DNA from: Microaerobacter geothermalis
Lineage (GTDB): Bacteria > Bacillota > Bacilli > DSM-22679
Reading direction: 5' to 3'
Length of the DNA: 64,000 nt
Assembly (NCBI RefSeq): GCF_021608135.1
Contig: NZ_JAKIHL010000006.1
Span: forward strand, 1-64,000
Shown here: positions 9,059-17,434 of the stretch, piece after piece
How the letters are laid out: the number at the start of each line of letters is the position of its first letter
How positions within the stretch are numbered: the stretch's first letter is position 1
Notes under the pieces: model-generated
Told to the model about the DNA's origin: nothing
Seen by the model: only the letters and a program-made list of their open reading frames with translations
The model's database searches: none
Made by a program: the position numbers and the translations under genes

Positions 9059-10158
9059 GAAATGCCAAAATCGATCAAATTCAATACTTTTCCTTATTCC
9101 CCAATTTAGTATTTGGAAAAGCCATTGGATTTACCTCAGGAGTTCTATCGAGACAAGTGGGAGCCGACGTTTGGACATCGATGCTCATTGGGTTTGTCAT
9201 CGGAACCCTTATCATGCTTTTTATGACATTCATTGGCTCCCGCTTTCCCGATAAAACCATCCTCCAATATTCATCTCACCTTTTAGGTAAATGGCCGGCA
9301 AAATGGATAGGAGTTATCCTTTTTCTTTTTTTCTCAGTAGCCTTCACCACGTCTGCCAATGTCATCACCCTCCACATCAAGGAATATCTGCTGCCGGAAA
9401 CTCCGATGATCGTTCTTACTGTCAGCTATGTGCTGTTATCGATGTATGGAGTGATTTTAGGGATTGAAGTGATTCTTCGCTTGGCACTGTTTGCCTTGAT
9501 CATGACGATTCTGTTGGATTTTTTGATGGTGATAGGGTCTATCGCCAAATTTGATATCATGAACCTGCTTCCCCTCTTTGATCGAGGAATCGTCAAAAAT
9601 ATAACTTCTAGCATCTATCTATTTCCTGATCTTTCTTTTGCTGTCCTAGCCGTTGGAATGCTTTTTCCTCTATTAAATCAAAAGAAAAAAGCCTATTCCC
9701 TTACCTTCAAGTCCATGATAGCTGCAACATTATTAACAGTTACCTGGCCTTTATTTGAAATTGGAGTGATGGGTGCGGATATTACCAAACAGTATGTGGT
9801 AACCTGTATGCAGATGGCTAGAAGCGCCCAGTTAACCCTATATTTACCGCGCTATGAGTTAATTATGATGATTTTATTTGTATGGGGAGTCATCATTCAG
9901 TCCATGGTGATGTTTTATTGTGCCATGTACAGCTTCAAACAAACGACCGGGATAAAAAAAGACTGGTACATCATACTTCCCCTTAGCCTGATATTAATGA
10001 TCGGTACTTATCTACTGGGTTATGATCATAATCGTTTTGTGGACTTCCTTACCACACCCTGGCCCCAAATCACGACGTCGCTCAGTACTGGATTGCCTGT
10101 CATTCTGTTTTTGGCTGCTTTGATCCGCGGCAAACTGAAGAGAACTGATGCTGAATAA
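9055..10158 (+). CDS. GerB family endospore germination permease
   Basis: The B subunit of the germinant receptor, a 367-residue protein of the spore permease family within the amino acid/polyamine transporter superfamily. About ten hydrophobic segments are visible, with IQYFSLFPNLVFGKAIGF at the N-terminus and the family-type MFYCAMYSFKQTTG near residue 290. It would lie in the spore inner membrane and recognise the germinant with the A and C subunits. It is the last gene of the A-C-B operon. Its final 59 bp overlap the 3' end of the convergent glycerophosphodiesterase gene, so the two transcripts are antisense at their ends. Confidence 0.92.
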   Translation: MRNAKIDQIQYFSLFPNLVFGKAIGFTSGVLSRQVGADVWTSMLIGFVIGTLIMLFMTFIGSRFPDKTILQYSSHLLGKWPAKWIGVILFLFFSVAFTTSANVITLHIKEYLLPETPMIVLTVSYVLLSMYGVILGIEVILRLALFALIMTILLDFLMVIGSIAKFDIMNLLPLFDRGIVKNITSSIYLFPDLSFAVLAVGMLFPLLNQKKKAYSLTFKSMIAATLLTVTWPLFEIGVMGADITKQYVVTCMQMARSAQLTLYLPRYELIMMILFVWGVIIQSMVMFYCAMYSFKQTTGIKKDWYIILPLSLILMIGTYLLGYDHNRFVDFLTTPWPQITTSLSTGLPVILFLAALIRGKLKRTDAE

Positions 10159-10873
10159 GCTTTTTTGTTTTCCCCGGTTTATTCGTGATGAATGAATCCA
10201 CCCCCAAACGAACCATCTTCAGTATGGTTTCTCTTCTGTCGATCGTATAGGGACATACTTTAAGGCCATGGCTTTGGGCTTGTTCCATAAACCCCTCATT
10301 GACATATTTCCAGGGTGCATGTATTTGTGATGCCCCAACCTCTTTGGCCAGTTGAAAAGGGGTTCTGAACATGGGAAAATAAAGCATTGCCGTCTCTATA
10401 TCGGGACCCCATTTTTTACACTCCCTTAAGCTATTAGGAACAAATGATGAAAGGATAACATGATCTTGCAATTGGTAGTTCTCTACTAAATGGATTACCT
10501 TTTTCTCTAGCTCAGGATATGGCAAGAAAGCATTCTTCAATTCAATGATTAACGGCAACCGATGTCTAGAAATGTAAGATAAAAGTTCATCCAGCAATAA
10601 GATTCTCTCATTGGAAAACTTCTTGTGAAACCATGATCCGATATCAATTTGTTTCAGTTCATCAGCATAATAATCCTTTATAAAGCCCTGAAGGCTGGTT
10701 ATTCGCTCCAGGTTTTCATCATGGAAAATAACAACCTTGTTATCCTTGGAAAGCTGAACATCAAATTCCAGGCCATCTGTTCCTTGTTCCAATGCTTTTA
10801 AAAAGGCGGCTTTTGTATTTTCAGGAGCTTCTGATGAAGCCCCCCTATGGGCAAATACAAGAGGCGGTTTCAT
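10100..10873 (-). CDS. Glycerophosphodiester phosphodiesterase
   Basis: The enzyme hydrolyses glycerophosphodiesters to glycerol-3-phosphate and an alcohol. Catalytic motifs are FAHRGASSEAPENT at the N-terminus, LEFDVQLSKD, VIFHDENLERIT, LIIELK and the C-terminal PYTIDRRETI...DSFITNKP. It has 257 residues without a signal peptide, so it is cytosolic. The ATG at 10873 follows AGGTGAAAGG. It lies 21 bp behind a TPR glycosyltransferase gene and is the last gene of that minus-strand operon. The link to glycan assembly may be recycling of glycerophosphate units, but this is only an inference from position. Confidence 0.9.
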   Translation of the reverse strand: MKPPLVFAHRGASSEAPENTKAAFLKALEQGTDGLEFDVQLSKDNKVVIFHDENLERITSLQGFIKDYYADELKQIDIGSWFHKKFSNERILLLDELLSYISRHRLPLIIELKNAFLPYPELEKKVIHLVENYQLQDHVILSSFVPNSLRECKKWGPDIETAMLYFPMFRTPFQLAKEVGASQIHAPWKYVNEGFMEQAQSHGLKVCPYTIDRRETILKMVRLGVDSFITNKPGKTKKLIQHQFSSVCRGSKQPKTE

Positions 10874-10894
10874 ATCCTTTCACCTGTTTCATGA

Positions 10895-12781
10895 TTAGCT
10901 ATCTACCAGCAAAAAGTATTGTAATCCGGAATGGGATCCGCTATAAAGGGATGATAGGCCAATGATCGGTTCAATACGCCAAGGATATTTCGAACGTAAG
11001 TCGGTCAGCCATTGGTAAGAGTTCTTCACATCATTTAATGTAAGAGACAACAATGTCAGAAAGATCTGTTCTTCATAAGAACATTCCTGATAGTGATCTT
11101 TCATGATCAATACTACCCTTTCTTTTATATGTGCCGGTGCTTGAAATATTCCGGGAAACCATTCTTTTTCAATTTTTCGTTGTGTATAAGGAAGCAAGTG
11201 TTGAAACAAATGTAAAAAAGCGTCCCAAGCTTTAACCAATATCAGTGAATAAAGAAGCTGTTTACACGTTTCCTGGTTGATTTCTTGAGATATAGAATGA
11301 TTTAATAGCACTTCAATGATTGGGAATAGGGTGTGGTCCATCTGAGATGCCTGATATAATCCATCAAGATTAAAATATGCATGATGGGGTTGGCTGGTTA
11401 TTGCCCAACGGTAAATCAAATAGTGGGGTTTTGGATTTTGCCCAATGATTTGATTTAGCAAAAAAATGGCCTGATCACAATTCCCTGACTGGGCAAAAAA
11501 TACGGACCGGAGAAAAATCATCTCCTCATGTTCCTCATCCATTGTGTTAAGCACATCAAGGGCTTCTTTTGCCCAGGCCCACTTCATGGCGTATAAGAAA
11601 AAAGATCTCCACTTCAATTCGCTGTCCATTTCCTCAAAGGTTTCATAGATGACAGATAAAATTTTTTCCAGAGGAAATGTGAGAAAAGCAATATCCAGCC
11701 AACGGTAATAACTGGCTGTAAGTGATATATTTAATTGAAGGGATGCTTCATAGTGGGAAGCACTCTCTTCCCAGTTGTAAAGCCTTTCACAAACCAATCC
11801 GAGCAAAAAACGGGTTCGGTATGTTCCGGCCCCGGATGATGTGGTGTACTTATCTGAAATATCCTCAATACCAAGACACCGGGTTAGCTCACGATATGCT
11901 TCTTCCAATTGCCCTTCTTCCATCAGCAAAAATGAGCGCAGTTCAATTAAATCCACATAATCAGGGTAGTAGCATATCCCCTGATGGGCCAAATCCAAAG
12001 CTTTTTTTCTCTCCCCAAGCTCTTTATAGGCGTATACTGTTTTAAACAACAAAGCGGAAGCATAGCCGTCCATAACGGATACGTGAGGCAATATATTTTC
12101 ATAGATAAATATGGCCTTATCGTATATTTCCCGTTGAAAAAATTCCGTACCCAATACATATTGATAATACAGATTGTCCGGTTCTTCTTCCATTGTTTTT
12201 TGCAGCAGAGTTAAATTCCTATTCTCTTTTTCTTTTGCTGAAATCACCTCAGTCAAATATCCATAATGATGAACACAGATATCCGTATGTTTTATTTCCT
12301 TTTTCGGATACTGTTCATTCAAGCTGAGGGTAATATCTTCGTGAATCCTGCCTTTATAAAAGATTCCAGGAAGATTGCGAAACAGGCGGCAACCAGTATC
12401 TATTTCGAAATTGCTCCCTTTCTGCTTGCCATAATAATTCATCACCTTTACGTAGTAACCAGAAACGTTTGAATCCTGCAGCAGTTGATGCAGTTTTTCT
12501 CTGTCCACATCTTCCATTTGTTCATCGGCATCCAAAACTAAGATCCAGGAAGACTTCGCATAGGATAAAGCTAGATTGCGAGCCTCAGCAAAATGATGAT
12601 TCCAGTTCATTGAAATCACTTTGGCCCCGTACTCTTTGGCTATTGAAACCGTTTGATCGGTTGAACCGGTATCAATAAGAATGATTTCCGATACATACGG
12701 TTTAGCCGATTCCAAACACCGGGCCAGGAACTGCTCCTCATCTTTTACAACCATACATAGGGAAATATCGAAAGGACTCAT
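10895..12781 (-). CDS. GT2 glycosyltransferase fused to TPR repeats
   Basis: A 628-residue, probably cytosolic protein. Residues 1-230 form a GT-A, family 2 glycosyltransferase domain: ISLCMVVKDEE, ILIDTGSTDQT, WILVLDADEQ (the DxD site) and an IHEDITLS segment. The rest is a long helical region with TPR-like repeats (for example YQYVLGTEFFQREIYDKAIFIYE). This architecture resembles SunS-type S-glycosyltransferases and TPR glycosyltransferases acting on proteins. It overlaps the upstream paralogue by ATGA (12778-12781), so they are coupled. The two paralogues and the degenerate third form one operon. The acceptor is unknown; the repeat-rich surface protein encoded just upstream is the obvious candidate. 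Confidence 0.85.
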   Translation of the reverse strand: MSPFDISLCMVVKDEEQFLARCLESAKPYVSEIILIDTGSTDQTVSIAKEYGAKVISMNWNHHFAEARNLALSYAKSSWILVLDADEQMEDVDREKLHQLLQDSNVSGYYVKVMNYYGKQKGSNFEIDTGCRLFRNLPGIFYKGRIHEDITLSLNEQYPKKEIKHTDICVHHYGYLTEVISAKEKENRNLTLLQKTMEEEPDNLYYQYVLGTEFFQREIYDKAIFIYENILPHVSVMDGYASALLFKTVYAYKELGERKKALDLAHQGICYYPDYVDLIELRSFLLMEEGQLEEAYRELTRCLGIEDISDKYTTSSGAGTYRTRFLLGLVCERLYNWEESASHYEASLQLNISLTASYYRWLDIAFLTFPLEKILSVIYETFEEMDSELKWRSFFLYAMKWAWAKEALDVLNTMDEEHEEMIFLRSVFFAQSGNCDQAIFLLNQIIGQNPKPHYLIYRWAITSQPHHAYFNLDGLYQASQMDHTLFPIIEVLLNHSISQEINQETCKQLLYSLILVKAWDAFLHLFQHLLPYTQRKIEKEWFPGIFQAPAHIKERVVLIMKDHYQECSYEEQIFLTLLSLTLNDVKNSYQWLTDLRSKYPWRIEPIIGLSSLYSGSHSGLQYFLLVDS

Positions 12782-14613
12782 AAGATTTCACCCATAAACA
12801 ACTCGTCAATCAGCGTGAGCAAACGCTGCTTTACCTCATTCCATGGGGCTTCATACCGGAGGTTTTCTTCAGTAGTCAACAACAGTTGGTGAACTCGAAT
12901 ATTCAGGGCTTTAATTAAAGCAAACTGCCCTTCAATTTTTTGCTTGGCGTCATTGGTGAACTGGATTAATGCACGCCAATAAGACTTGATTCGAATCTTC
13001 AGCTCCGGCTGCTGCTCTTTCTCAGCCAGCTGATAAAGAAAACTCAGCTCGTTCCAAGTCCAATTGGGCAAGACTTGTACCAATTCCATAGGAATGTGAT
13101 ACTGCTCATCATCATGAACAATAAACTGATATAAATTTAACAGAAGCTTATCACCTTCTTGCTGTTCAATTACTTTTATCCACTCCCATGCACGATCCGC
13201 CTCATTAAGCTTCAACGATAAATAAAATTGAAGTTTGGCTTCGGTAAAAGGATCAACATCCAATGATTGAACAAATTCCTCCGTCTCCTTTTTATCAGAA
13301 AGCAGGAGGACACAACGGGTATATAACCAGGCCTTCTCAAGTTCTTTTTCCCCAGGGACAGGATATCTTTCCAAAACCTGAATCACCAGATGAAATAACC
13401 CAAGTTGATAGAAAGAAAGGGCAATGCTCCACCATGTCTTGGGAGACTGAATTCGAAAAAGATGTTCTATTTTATCCAGCAGTCGACTCAATCCCGATGA
13501 ATCCCGGACCAGTAAGGATATCAAACGCAAAAAAGGGGGAAGGGAGTTTGGTTTATATTGCAAAGTGGTCATGTAACAGGATATTGCCTGATCAAAGCGA
13601 TTCATTTGTTCATAGGTTTTTCCAAGAAAAAAACTGGCATAATAAGTTCCAGCCCCCTGGTTTGAGCTGTAGTGGAGAGGTGCCTCACCGATCTCCAGGG
13701 CATTTAAAAAGGCCACTTCTGCCTGATCCCATTCCTTTCGCAAATAATGGAATACCCCTTTGCTTAAGTACAGATCCGGGTAATCCGGAAAGTCGGTAAT
13801 AGCTTGTTCACATACTTTAATCGCTTCATCGATTCTTCCAAGATACTCCAGGCAGTCTATCTCACGTTTTACAATGATATGGCCATAGCTTATTTTCTTA
13901 ATATCCGTTAGATTTTTTGCCTTCCTCAGCTCCTCCAAAGCCCGCTCATACTTCATGATGCGAATGTATTCAACAGCCATATTATAGCGGTGAAAACATT
14001 CATCCGGTGTGTCTTCCAACTCTTTTTCCAAAATTTTTATGTTTCGCTCTGACTTGCTTTTTTCATGAACCACCTCCAGGAGATACCCGTCATGTTTAAT
14101 TTGGATATCTAGGAATTGGAATTTAGCCTTAGGATTTGCTTTAAAAATGGGGTCAGCGATTTGTTCATGGATTCTTCCCTTATAGCGGTAACCCGGAAGA
14201 TTTCGAAAAACCCGAACAGAGGGATTTACAGAAGAACCTAACCTTTTTTTCTCCAAACCATAGTAACTGACGCACTGAAGAAAAAAAGCATCAAACGAAG
14301 GGTTTTCTTCGATATGTTGACGAAGCAACTTCCCCTCTTCCTGCAGAAGAAACTCATCGGCGTCCAAAATTAGGATCCACTTTCCCCTGGCATGTTCAAT
14401 GGCTGTATTGCGTGCTTTGGCAAAGTCGTTTTCCCATTCCATATAGAAAACCCGTGCCCCTTCTTTTTCAGCAATCTCAACCGTTCGATCTGTGGAGCCT
14501 GTGTCCACAATCACGATTTCATCAACCGTCCCTTTGACATTTTCCAGGCATCGGTGTAACACTTTCTCCTCATTTTTTACAATCATGCATAAAGAGAGTA
14601 AAATTTCAGACAT
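12778..14613 (-). CDS. GT2 glycosyltransferase fused to TPR repeats
   Basis: A 611-residue paralogue of the next gene downstream. The N-terminal GT2 domain has LSLCMIVKNEE, VIVDTGSTDRTVEIA, WILILDADEFLL and RIHEQIADP. TPR-type helices start near residue 200 (RYNMAVEYIRIMKYERALEELRKA, AITDFPDYPDLYLSKGVFHYL). The catalytic DxD is intact, so it should be an active nucleotide-sugar transferase. The start ATG follows GGAAG; the gene overlaps the upstream pseudo-transferase by 8 bp and the downstream paralogue by 4 bp. Together the three look like duplicates that have since specialised, possibly transferring successive sugars to one protein. Confidence 0.85.
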   Translation of the reverse strand: MSEILLSLCMIVKNEEKVLHRCLENVKGTVDEIVIVDTGSTDRTVEIAEKEGARVFYMEWENDFAKARNTAIEHARGKWILILDADEFLLQEEGKLLRQHIEENPSFDAFFLQCVSYYGLEKKRLGSSVNPSVRVFRNLPGYRYKGRIHEQIADPIFKANPKAKFQFLDIQIKHDGYLLEVVHEKSKSERNIKILEKELEDTPDECFHRYNMAVEYIRIMKYERALEELRKAKNLTDIKKISYGHIIVKREIDCLEYLGRIDEAIKVCEQAITDFPDYPDLYLSKGVFHYLRKEWDQAEVAFLNALEIGEAPLHYSSNQGAGTYYASFFLGKTYEQMNRFDQAISCYMTTLQYKPNSLPPFLRLISLLVRDSSGLSRLLDKIEHLFRIQSPKTWWSIALSFYQLGLFHLVIQVLERYPVPGEKELEKAWLYTRCVLLLSDKKETEEFVQSLDVDPFTEAKLQFYLSLKLNEADRAWEWIKVIEQQEGDKLLLNLYQFIVHDDEQYHIPMELVQVLPNWTWNELSFLYQLAEKEQQPELKIRIKSYWRALIQFTNDAKQKIEGQFALIKALNIRVHQLLLTTEENLRYEAPWNEVKQRLLTLIDELFMGEIL

Positions 14614-16186
14614 AGTAGTTCTTCCTTTCCATTCCTGACCATTGGGTCAACGCATGGGTGTGTTCCAGTCGCTCAATATTCATTCTTACTTTCTCCTTCT
14701 CTTCCCTGAGAAACGTTGAGGAGGGAAACATGGTTAATGACTCATTTAATAACTGATAACTTTGTTGCAGGTTAGATAAAATCAAGGCTGTTCTTAATGA
14801 AGCGTCGGATGGGAACTGACTCAGCACATAATCAAAAAATGAAGCAGCTTCTTCATATTTTCCCTGATGATACAAAATTTCTCCCAAATATCGATACCCC
14901 TCATGATCCAGCTTCTGTTTTTCCAATGCTTCAATAAAACAGCTTGCGGATCTCATGACATATCCTTTCTGGTACAATTTTTTTCCGAGAAAAAGTTCAT
15001 CCTCGAAGGGTTGATGGAGCATTTCAGCAACATGAACAAGTCTTAGTTCCAAAGCACGGTTCAGCAAGAGAGAAAGCAGTTCACGGTCCCTTTTGGAAAC
15101 CGATTGTGGTGAAATGGATGAACTCGCGGTTAATAATTGAATAAATAGGGGGCCTTCCTCCTGCATTTCTATTTTTTTCAACTGCTGATAAGGAACAGGA
15201 AGTTTTTCTGACAGATAGCACAAAATGAGATCCAGCAACAGGTTTGGCTGAAGTTCCCATTTATCCTGCAACCAATCAATCGCCTGAGGAATCTGACCGG
15301 TCATAATCAAACATTCGTACTTACGAGTTGTTAAACCTGTTTCCTGAATCATTTTCATCGCCGCCGAAAAAGTTCCGATTTGAACCATCACTTCGATCAG
15401 ATGCTCTTTAGAATATTCTCCTTCCTCAAAAAAATCATCCAGCTGTCGAAGAATATCTTCTTCTTTATGCCCTTCTCTTTCCATAAGTTCCGCCCAGCAA
15501 ACCAGCCCTTCAGCTTGTTCCGATTCATGAAAAGAGCATTGATAGGCAGTTACAGCTTTTTTATAATCACCCGTTTTTTCTGCAATTTTTCCCTGCAGCA
15601 AAAACAGGTTTGCTTTACTTATTTCTGCTTGATCATCATGTATTTCTATCCCTTTTTCAACTGCAACGGCTGCTTCATGATAACGATGGGTCTGATCGTA
15701 CAAATGAGCAAGTAAATAACACATGTCTGCTACCGGATTCTCTGCTATTCCATTTTTCACAATTGTTTCCGCCTCTGCCCAGTCCCCTTTCTCCAGCAAA
15801 TAAATAGTCCGATTTTTCCTCCAGCCTTCTTTTTCCCATTCTATCTCTTTCCGTTTAATCTCCAGTAAGGAAGGTGGTGATGCTTTACCAAAACTTACTG
15901 CATCAAGAAGAGAAGAAAATGTGAGAAACGTTTCTGTTTGATACAACCGTTGATAAGCTTTTTGGTAAATTGATAAATCTTCGAACCAGTAATCTTTGGC
16001 TATGAGATTCTCGTTGGAATATAAAAGCAACACCCATTTGACGGATAATTGATTTAGTCTTTTTTGCACCTGATGCCATGTTTGTCCTTTTTCGGGATCA
16101 TAGTAAATGACATCTTGGAAACATTGATACTCTATTTTGGGGGTATGATTATCTACACAAACGATGATCAGGGCTATCCTTTCCAA
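14606..16186 (-). CDS. TPR protein with degenerate GT2-like N-terminus
   Basis: A 526-residue protein. The first ~100 residues look like the fold of its two GT2 neighbours (ALIIVCVDN in place of LSLCMIVKN; KWVLLLYSNENL where they have WILILDADEFL), but the DTGSTD motif and the DxD metal site are missing. From about residue 120 it consists of TPR repeats (MCYLLAHLYDQTHRYHEAAVAVEKGIE, YRYLGEILYHQGKYEEAASFFDYVL). The TTG at 16186 has AGAGGG seven bases upstream. It is the first gene of the operon that continues into the two active GT2-TPR genes. It is likely a non-catalytic scaffold or acceptor-recognition partner; this is an inference. Confidence 0.75.
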   Translation of the reverse strand: MERIALIIVCVDNHTPKIEYQCFQDVIYYDPEKGQTWHQVQKRLNQLSVKWVLLLYSNENLIAKDYWFEDLSIYQKAYQRLYQTETFLTFSSLLDAVSFGKASPPSLLEIKRKEIEWEKEGWRKNRTIYLLEKGDWAEAETIVKNGIAENPVADMCYLLAHLYDQTHRYHEAAVAVEKGIEIHDDQAEISKANLFLLQGKIAEKTGDYKKAVTAYQCSFHESEQAEGLVCWAELMEREGHKEEDILRQLDDFFEEGEYSKEHLIEVMVQIGTFSAAMKMIQETGLTTRKYECLIMTGQIPQAIDWLQDKWELQPNLLLDLILCYLSEKLPVPYQQLKKIEMQEEGPLFIQLLTASSSISPQSVSKRDRELLSLLLNRALELRLVHVAEMLHQPFEDELFLGKKLYQKGYVMRSASCFIEALEKQKLDHEGYRYLGEILYHQGKYEEAASFFDYVLSQFPSDASLRTALILSNLQQSYQLLNESLTMFPSSTFLREEKEKVRMNIERLEHTHALTQWSGMERKNYYV

Positions 16187-16206
16187 GCTTCATCCCTCTT
16201 TCCTAG

Positions 16207-16238
16207 AAAAAAAGAGCATATGAAAAATTCATATACCC
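16207..16238 (-). terminator. Terminator after the repeat surface-protein gene
   Basis: On the minus strand, GGGTATATGAA and TTCATATGCTC form an 11-position stem with one wobble and one mismatch, a 3-nt AT loop and a run of seven T. It separates the surface-protein gene from the TPR operon. Confidence 0.6.
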
Positions 16239-16263
16239 TTTATTCATCATTATGTTTTTTGGA

Positions 16264-17310
16264 TTATACTTGTGCATCAAGATAAACATCGATGGTTGAA
16301 TTCCCGGCGGTCTTATAACTTAAGCGGGTATATTTCAGGAACCTGATTGATGTTAAAACTTCTACACTGCCTGCGGCAAGAGATGACACAGAGTTATCCA
16401 CAAACCAGTTGTTTCCGTCAGAACTGATTTCTACTTGCAAGTCGACAACACTGCTTCCTGTCTGGTTTACGATAAAGTAGGAATAGGTCTTGTACTTATA
16501 GGTATCACGGGTGATGGTTGAAGATGAAATTGGTGTAAATGAAGTATTAGTAAAATTAAGATCCGTTGTGCTAAACTGGGTAAAGTTTGCTTCTGATATG
16601 GTGGTGATCGTACCGGCTGTAATTGTTGCCCCTGAGACAGCAGCAAGCGTACCAGTGGTAATCGTTGCTCCCGATACCGCCGCCAATGTTCCGGTCACGA
16701 GGGCCGATATCGTACTTACTGTCCCGACTGAGGTTAATGTTCCTGCTTCAATGGCTGATATTGTGCTAACCGTTCCTACTGACGTTAAGGTTCCCGCTGT
16801 AATCGTTGCCCCTGAGACAGCAGCAAGCGTACCAGTGGTAATCGTTGCTCCCGATACCGCCGCCAATGTTCCGGTCACAAGGGCCGATATCGTACTTACT
16901 GTCCCGACTGAGGTTAATGTTCCTGCTTCAATGGCTGATATTGTGCTGACCGTTCCTACTGACGTTAAGGTTCCCGCTGTAATCGTTGCTCCCGATACCG
17001 CCGCAAGCGTACCAGTGGTAATCGTTGCTCCTGACACCGCCTCCAATGTTCCGGTCACAAGGGCCGATATCGTACTTACTGTCCCGACTGAGGTTAATGT
17101 TCCTGCTTCAATGGCTGATATTGTGCTGACCGTTCCTACTGACGTTAAGGTACCAGCTGAAATGGCTGATATGGTATCGACTGTAGCCATGTTTAACTTA
17201 CCATTGGTATCGGTGTTTAAAACCTGTGTCGTCGTTCCCCCATCATTACTGCCGTAAATTAATGCTTTCAAACTGTCCGGTCTTGGGTTAAATACAGCAA
17301 AGTTTGGCAT
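16264..17310 (-). CDS. Repeat-rich surface-type protein with shared C-terminal domain (DUF6385-like)
   Basis: A 348-residue protein that starts at the ATG 17310 behind AGGGGGAGTG. The N-terminus (MPNFAVFNPRPDSLKALIYGSNDGG) is followed by three perfect 60-residue repeats at about residues 50-230. Each repeat comprises two 17-residue units of the GTLTSVGTVSTISA type and two 13-residue units of the GTLAAVSGATIT type. These are Thr/Ser/Ala/Gly/Val-rich, lack Lys and Cys, and look like a beta-solenoid or fibrous stalk with many hydroxyl acceptors. The C-terminal ~100 residues (YFIVNQTG, DLQVEISSDGNNW, FLKYTRLSYKT) match the C-terminus of the protein at 20569-21366. I recall this domain as DUF6385 but could not check. 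There is no signal peptide, as is normal for spore coat or crust proteins made in the mother cell. It is probably a glycosylated spore-surface protein (inference). Confidence 0.7.
   Translation of the reverse strand: MPNFAVFNPRPDSLKALIYGSNDGGTTTQVLNTDTNGKLNMATVDTISAISAGTLTSVGTVSTISAIEAGTLTSVGTVSTISALVTGTLEAVSGATITTGTLAAVSGATITAGTLTSVGTVSTISAIEAGTLTSVGTVSTISALVTGTLAAVSGATITTGTLAAVSGATITAGTLTSVGTVSTISAIEAGTLTSVGTVSTISALVTGTLAAVSGATITTGTLAAVSGATITAGTITTISEANFTQFSTTDLNFTNTSFTPISSSTITRDTYKYKTYSYFIVNQTGSSVVDLQVEISSDGNNWFVDNSVSSLAAGSVEVLTSIRFLKYTRLSYKTAGNSTIDVYLDAQV
16618..17157 (-). repeat. Three 180-bp tandem repeats inside the surface-protein gene
   Basis: Units begin at 16618, 16798 and 16978 and are nearly identical at the DNA level. 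The first two start GTAATYGTTGCCCCTGAG and the third carries a few variants. Each unit is exactly 60 codons and itself contains 39-bp and 51-bp sub-repeats. Near-identity suggests recent expansion or homogenisation, so copy number probably varies between strains. Confidence 0.9.
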
Positions 17311-17348
17311 TCTTAACTCACTCCCCCTGATATAAAATGGACGCAATA

Positions 17349-17357
17349 TAAGATATG
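17349..17357 (-). promoter_or_regulatory. Possible SigK-like -10 element
   Basis: On the minus strand CATATCTTA fits the SigK -10 pattern CATANNNTA, 39 bp before the surface-protein start. I see no AC at the expected -35 distance, so this is weak support for mother-cell expression. Confidence 0.25.
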
Positions 17358-17434
17358 AAAGGGAGTGACTACTTGATATGGGTACAAGTGCAAATAGAAA
17401 AAAAAGGGATAATGCCTATCCAAGAGTAAAATGT

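Noticed and set aside
16618-17157. Regular repeats considered as a CRISPR array
   Set aside because: Units are 180 bp, in frame and directly adjacent with no unique spacers; they are coding repeats.
16511-17257. Long plus-strand open frame opposite the repeat protein
   Set aside because: It is the antisense of three near-identical coding repeats; the lack of stops repeats with the unit, and there is no ribosome site. The minus-strand frame has a good start and a domain shared with another protein.
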